Assembly: GCF_001039355.2 (NCBI RefSeq) | Contig: NW_019775547.1 | Span: forward strand, 41,085-105,084 | DNA length: 64,000 nucleotides | Source of the DNA: Lingula anatina | Taxonomy: Eukaryota; Brachiopoda; Lingulata; Lingulida; Lingulidae | Direction of reading: 5' to 3' | Part shown: positions 59,866 to 64,000 of the stretch, one piece after another | How positions within the stretch are numbered: the first letter of the stretch is position 1 | How the letters are laid out: each line of letters starts with the position of its first letter | Position numbers and translations under genes: made by a program | The notes under the pieces: generated by a model | What the model was told of the DNA's origin: nothing | Database searches by the model: none | What the model saw: only the letters and a program-made list of their open reading frames with translations

Positions 59866-62800
59866 ATCGTGAACAGAAAATAATTACATTACTATAAAAA
59901 TATACTGCTAAAATAAAAATCATAAACAAATAAATGCAGTAAAATATCTGACAGAAAATTAAGTAAAATTTTCTTATCTCAGTTAAAAACTGGCTGATTA
60001 TTTCTTTTATTAGTTAAAAATAACAAATGCAAACATGAGGTCAGAAACACAATAAATAACACTGTTATCACACCAACCACCCATGCAAAAATATGCAAAT
60101 AAATAAATAAATAAATAAAATAAATAAATAAAAGAAAAAAGGCACGAAGCAGTGACGTGCATTTGGACAAGGAGGCTAACCTGTCGTGCGCTACCGTATG
60201 CGAACCATTCAAGGAATTCATAATGGCATCAATGTCATCTTCGGTGTACGTGTTCTCCTCTCCTTCACTTAAGAAGCAGAAATAAAAGCAAATGCTCTGT
60301 CAGCTATGGCTGTTGATAAGTTTTCTAGGAGGTGGGGCATTAGTTTAAGCTTTAATATGGGATCTAAGGCCCCATTCAGAACAGGGGACTAACTAGTCCG
60401 AGGGTCAAATATGGCCGACCCACCTGAATCCTTCCTCACGGGATATCTATTTAGTGTCTTTTAGTGGATTAGACGGCATGCTTTATAGTGGGTCGCCATA
60501 TTTGACCCTCGAACTAATTAGTCCCTTATTCTGAATGGAGCCTCTGGCTCGCATCATATCTATTCATGCAGTTCAAAAGAAGCCTTTTTTTTTTCTTAAT
60601 CAGGAACGAGACCAGTATGTGATTGAGACTGAGGGGTGGTTTTCTAAAGAATGAATTAATGTAATAATTAATTAAAGAAAATGTTGTCGGAATAAGGATA
60701 TCCAAGGTAAATGAATTGCACCAATCATAAATTTGGCAAATTATATCCTTCAGATTTAAAACTAGCCATTAAAAAACAACAAACAAGTGTGGCCAAATGA
60801 TATCCTGACTTTCACATTTACCATATGTTAAAATGATTAACATTTAATACATAGAAATTACTTTCAGTAAACATTCTGTTTACATCTAAGTGCAGCATAA
60901 GGCATGCATACTTTATGTAGACTGTAAATCTATGCCGCCTATGTCTATTCATTTTCAATTTTTAAGAAGGGATAACACAATCGCGTTCCGGTTGAGTTTT
61001 TGAACTATTTCTACCAAGGTGAAAATAATTGTACAGGTAAAAGGTCTAAATCATAAGTTAAAAAAAAAAATAATAAATAAATAAATTTTATTGGAAACAG
61101 TCTCTCATATGAGACAAGCATGCTTGTATGGAAGTTTGAAAATGGCAACATTAACTCCTGCAAAGATTGGGTGGTGATTGTTTATCCCTTCTGAAACTAT
61201 TCCTCATGCAAATATTGCAAGCTGTAAACAATTGACATGCTATGAGGATAATATAAATGCATTCTAGAAGTATGTAAGAAATATGCATATAAACAGGCAG
61301 GACATAATTTTAATATATCACTTTTTTCTTTCCCTTCATCTCCTACCTTTCTGGCTCTGTCTCTTCTTCTTCTTCCGATTCAGATTCCTTCTCATCTTTT
61401 TCTGGGTTTGAGGAAACAGATGCAGCTGAAAAGACATATGAAAATTCCAAAACATACTTATATTTCTATTATTATATTAAACTAAAACAAGATTACATTT
61501 TGCAATGAAACTAAAGTCAACAATTTAGAAAAACTGACGGTACAAAATTACTTTGTACATTGATTTAAGAAGCAAGAGGCATATGTCCCAGTATGTTTGT
61601 TACTGTCATATTGATTTTCAAAACTGGTTTGATATGTTGGAACGACTACAATCAGAGTCAATAATTTCGGAAAAAATATGTTAATTATGTCAGTCTCTCA
61701 GACACAGAAATCAATTAACTGCACAAATGCAAGCGAGAGCACAAATATTTCATTTTCCGGGAAATTTCAACATTTTTTCCTTAAAGCACATCCTCCTCTC
61801 TGAAACCTTTGAGAACATATTGTCCTGTGAAAATTATTTTTATTTCTAAATTTTCATGATTGAAATTCTTCACTACTAGTGATACAAATATTAGAAACGT
61901 AAAATTCAAATGGGCATACATTCGATAATACAGGAAGTAAATTTGTCAATTGTTTTGGAGATGGTGTACTATGGCAGTAAATGGAAACAAGCAGAAATTC
62001 CCTGTTATACTAATATATTTTGCCAATGGTCAAACACTCTTTCTACGTCTTTTCAATACACCATCTCTACCTTTCTTCTTCTCTTCCTCAGCTTTGGCTT
62101 TCAGTATATTGGACTTCATCTGGTCGGGAGGAATGGACGCTGCGCCACTGACAAACTTCAACTGGTTGTTCCTGAACGTGTTGACGTCCTTGTTCTCTTT
62201 CTTCTGCAGCACAGGGGCAGTGCTGTCCAGTCCTTTTAGCCTGGCTGCTGCAGCCTCCGACGCCTCTGTAACAAGGGGGAAAAATAAAGGTCATAACTAT
62301 GGATTTGTGTTCTGCACAGTGCACGCCATGTTGCATTCATCAAAATTTATATATGCTGTTATCGTACATGTCTGAAATTATGCAACTTATATTCTCTTGC
62401 GGACTGATTATGTTAGAAATAGTATGTCATGTGATGTCATGTTCGCAGGTTGTCATAGGATGTCATATGTCCACTGAGTATATGTCTCCAAATATTTATT
62501 TAACAATTTTCTCTTGGGGAAGAGCTGCACTCTTGGGGAGTTCTCTAATAGGATTCATTCTAATTACTAGCTGTCGTTCATAATTTAAAGCATCAGTTAT
62601 AATAATTAAAATGTTTAATTATCAAACATTATCAGTTATCAATTATTTGAATAATGACAAAGATTTGCATTCTTCAAGTCCAGGTTACTTATTATTAACA
62701 TATCTATTAATTTTTAAAAAACATTTTGATTCACTCATTTCACAAAATATGTAGCACTGGCAATAACCCCAAAATCTCACCAAGGAGTGAAACCGTTTCC

Positions 62801-64000
62801 TTCTCTTTGGGTGGTGTAGTTTTACTCTGCGTCGCTCCCTGTGAACCTGTAGAAGAGGCAGATTTAGGCCTCTCCTTGGCAGTGGGCGCTTTAATCAAGT
62901 TATCCAATCGCTCGATTGGGGAGGAAACGCTCGCTGTGGCACCTGGAGAACCGTTGGGGACTTCGGTCTTTGCCATGGGCGTTGTGGGAGTGGTGGCTGG
63001 CGTGGTTTCTCCTCCTTCTGCGTTTGCCCTGTGAATAAAAATATTATTTCTAAAATATAAATAATGTCATGTTTGCAGGATGTCACATGTCCCTGTGAAT
63101 AATAATATTATTTCTAAAATATAAATAAAGAAATATATACAAACATAAAATATATAAATGAAAAGGGTAATCATAACCTTAGTATTCAATTTTGCCTAGG
63201 AATACAAATGATATGCAATAAATATGCTATACTAAATAAAATCCATGTGATATTTTGATTCCATAGAATTTGTATGTTAATTTAAAACTAAATTTCTATT
63301 TTCTTTGTTTTCTTTTCCTGGATAGCTAAATATAATATCTTTTATCAGACAAATATGTGTTCACTTGCTAATAAAAAATATCTACAAACATTTACTTTTC
63401 ATTCATTAAATCTGAGTTCTTAATTCTGTTTGTCAGATCCACAACACCTCGATGTTTTTCCGACTTCATAAAATCTGTTGCAGTGACACAAGGAAAATAA
63501 AACTAATTGAAATTAGAAGTCACACCATTTAAGCAAAACATATGTTGCGAACATGTTTAAGACAAATGTCATCTAAGACCCCATTCCCAGAGATTAGATC
63601 GCTCCAAACTAGATCGACCTAACTCCCTGGGGGTTCACGCTAAATAGCTGTCAGCCGAGTGGGCACGAAAGTTAATTACCCCCTTATAGCTTGTAGTAGG
63701 CAGGACGGACATTTAAGCCAGATTATCTGACAGTAATCTAGTGAGACTTCCTTCAGGGATAGATCGATCTAAAATCTATGGGAATACGCCCTAAGTTAAC
63801 TACATTAACACCAACAGGTTTTGTTGACTGCTGTAACTTAACTGTCACGCTATCAATATCGTAAATCAACACATACGAATGATAAAATTAGGTTTAAAAC
63901 TTAATGAGATGATTAACATTGCCATGTGTTACAGATATCTTGTCATGTTCACTGTCAGCTACCTCGTCTTGTTAAAAACAACATCTGGTGCTGTGGTAAC
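49428..64000 (-). CDS. Multi-exon NPF-motif, Pro/Ser/Ala-rich protein (3' part; 5' end outside window)
   Basis: Ten exons on the minus strand: 64000-63963 (partial), 63474-63396, 63028-62781, 62265-62071, 61425-61347, 60267-60181, 58625-58566, 56688-56538, 52994-51873 and 49628-49428. All have AG acceptors and GT donors, and phases agree at every junction, giving at least 752 residues. In order: a basic segment (FMKSEKHRGVVDLTNRIKNS), a Pro/Thr/Ser linker, a charged segment with FVSGAASIPPDQMKSNI and a Lys/Glu helix, an acidic run of Glu/Ser, EDDIDAIMNSLNG, SPITKTSP repeats, and a 374-residue exon with NPFL, NPFF and NPFY plus PPVPPPKP and SLDDILKNITSIFG. The end is DLSPWHVSYSGDNKVIKK...ITEL. 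NPF motifs bind EH domains of endocytic proteins and PPVPPPKP suits SH3 domains, so a trafficking or cytoskeletal scaffold is a reasonable inference. I do not recognise the family. Confidence 0.78.
50425..50673. mobile_element. MITE with GGCCCTTTTCACATCAAG termini
   Basis: GGCCCTTTTCACATCAAG at 50427 is mirrored by CTTGATGTGAAAAAGGCC ending at 50671. About 245 bases, no coding capacity, in the last intron of the NPF-motif gene. A poly(A)/(AAT)n tract follows directly. Confidence 0.75.
54729..56551. repeat. Direct duplication of about 0.86 kb (54729-55579 and 55694-56551)
   Basis: The two copies agree over their whole length with scattered substitutions and small indels, by eye over 90% identical. 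Each ends with the same exon edge and donor (minus strand CAACACCTGTGGTG|GTAAGTGT). Between them lie an N at 55580 and a GC-rich insert of about 110 bases. The divergence is in the range expected for alleles of a highly heterozygous invertebrate. Confidence 0.85.
55566..55683 (-). other. Candidate alternative exon with Pro/Ala-rich GC-rich content
   Basis: On the minus strand, acceptor CCACCAG at 55684-55685 and donor GTAAGTGT at 55565 bound 118 bases that are fully open (apart from the N). They have the same phase in and out as the normal exon 56688-56538. The reading is GTHGFGPVRIVPPAPPAPF followed by APPAPPDGYRY, ending in the shared TPVV. The GC-rich half has no counterpart in the normal exon. 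It may be a mutually exclusive exon or an assembly artefact, because an ambiguous base sits at the junction. Confidence 0.35.
58779..58949. mobile_element. MITE copy 1 (TAAGACCCCATTCCCAGA family)
   Basis: Imperfect terminal inverted repeats, TAAGACCCCATTCCCAGAAA and the complement of ATCTATGGGAATACGCCCTA. Compared with 63575-63795 it lacks an internal block of about 50 bases. Intronic. Confidence 0.75.
59820..59868. repeat. (AAAT)n microsatellite
   Basis: About 12 AAAT units; a similar shorter run is at 60097-60133. Confidence 0.9.
60368..60542. mobile_element. Palindromic MITE with arms of about 57 bp
   Basis: GGCCCCATTCAGAACAGGGG at the left is matched in inverse orientation by CCCTTATTCTGAATGGAGCC at the right, continuing through GAGGGTCAAATATGGC and GACCCAC. 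175 bases, intronic, strongly foldable. Confidence 0.8.
63575..63795. mobile_element. MITE copy 2 (TAAGACCCCATTCCCAGA family)
   Basis: Fuller copy of the element at 58779-58949, with an extra internal segment (CCTAACTCCCTGGGGGTTCA and following bases). Intronic, in the same gene as copy 1. Confidence 0.75.

Overview
The window comes from an animal nuclear genome, most likely a marine invertebrate (lophotrochozoan or invertebrate deuterostome). The supporting signs are GT-AG introns, poly(A) signals, AT-rich DNA, many small inverted-repeat DNA elements, CR1-like and Penelope-like retroelements, and a very large LRR-ROCO gene ending in CARD-like domains. The species cannot be fixed from sequence alone. 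Three genes are well supported, and much of the rest is transposon debris, minisatellites and unannotatable DNA.

Layout: 1-300 is a Penelope-like reverse transcriptase fragment. 920-2950 is a compact gene with a TATA box, signal peptide, three exons and poly(A) signal for a tyrosine/glycine-rich secreted protein. 3619-5248 is a decayed Tc1-like transposon. 6.3-10.9 kb holds a dispersed repeat (second copy at 43.6-44.5 kb) and two minisatellites. 11014-17384 (minus) is a ROCO protein of about 1984 residues: about 50 leucine-rich repeats, Roc GTPase, COR, then two CARD-like domains, each on its own exon. 17.6-31.8 kb contains a foldback element, LINE remnants, a 16-bp minisatellite and a possible solo LTR. 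34.8-36.65 kb is an inverted-repeat element with a second one nested in it; the inner element carries a broken RecQ-helicase-like fragment. 37.4-39.8 kb is a LINE cluster. 41.1-41.9 kb is a degenerate tandem array. 42.2-42.6 kb is a PAN/apple-like exon. 44562-44756 is a nested-hairpin element.

45.7-64 kb (minus) is the 3' part of a multi-exon gene that continues beyond the window. Ten exons join with consistent phase into at least 752 residues of low-complexity, acidic, Pro/Ser/Ala-rich protein with three NPF motifs, followed by a putative 3.7 kb 3' UTR. A duplication of about 0.86 kb in one intron creates a second copy of an exon's donor side fused to a GC-rich, in-frame segment. This is either an alternative exon or a haplotype-merge artefact; a single N lies at the junction.

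The three genes are not an operon and show no evident functional link. The ROCO-CARD gene is the best candidate for an unusual biological system, plausibly an innate-immune or cell-death scaffold anchored to membranes by N-terminal lipids. That role is inferred from architecture only.
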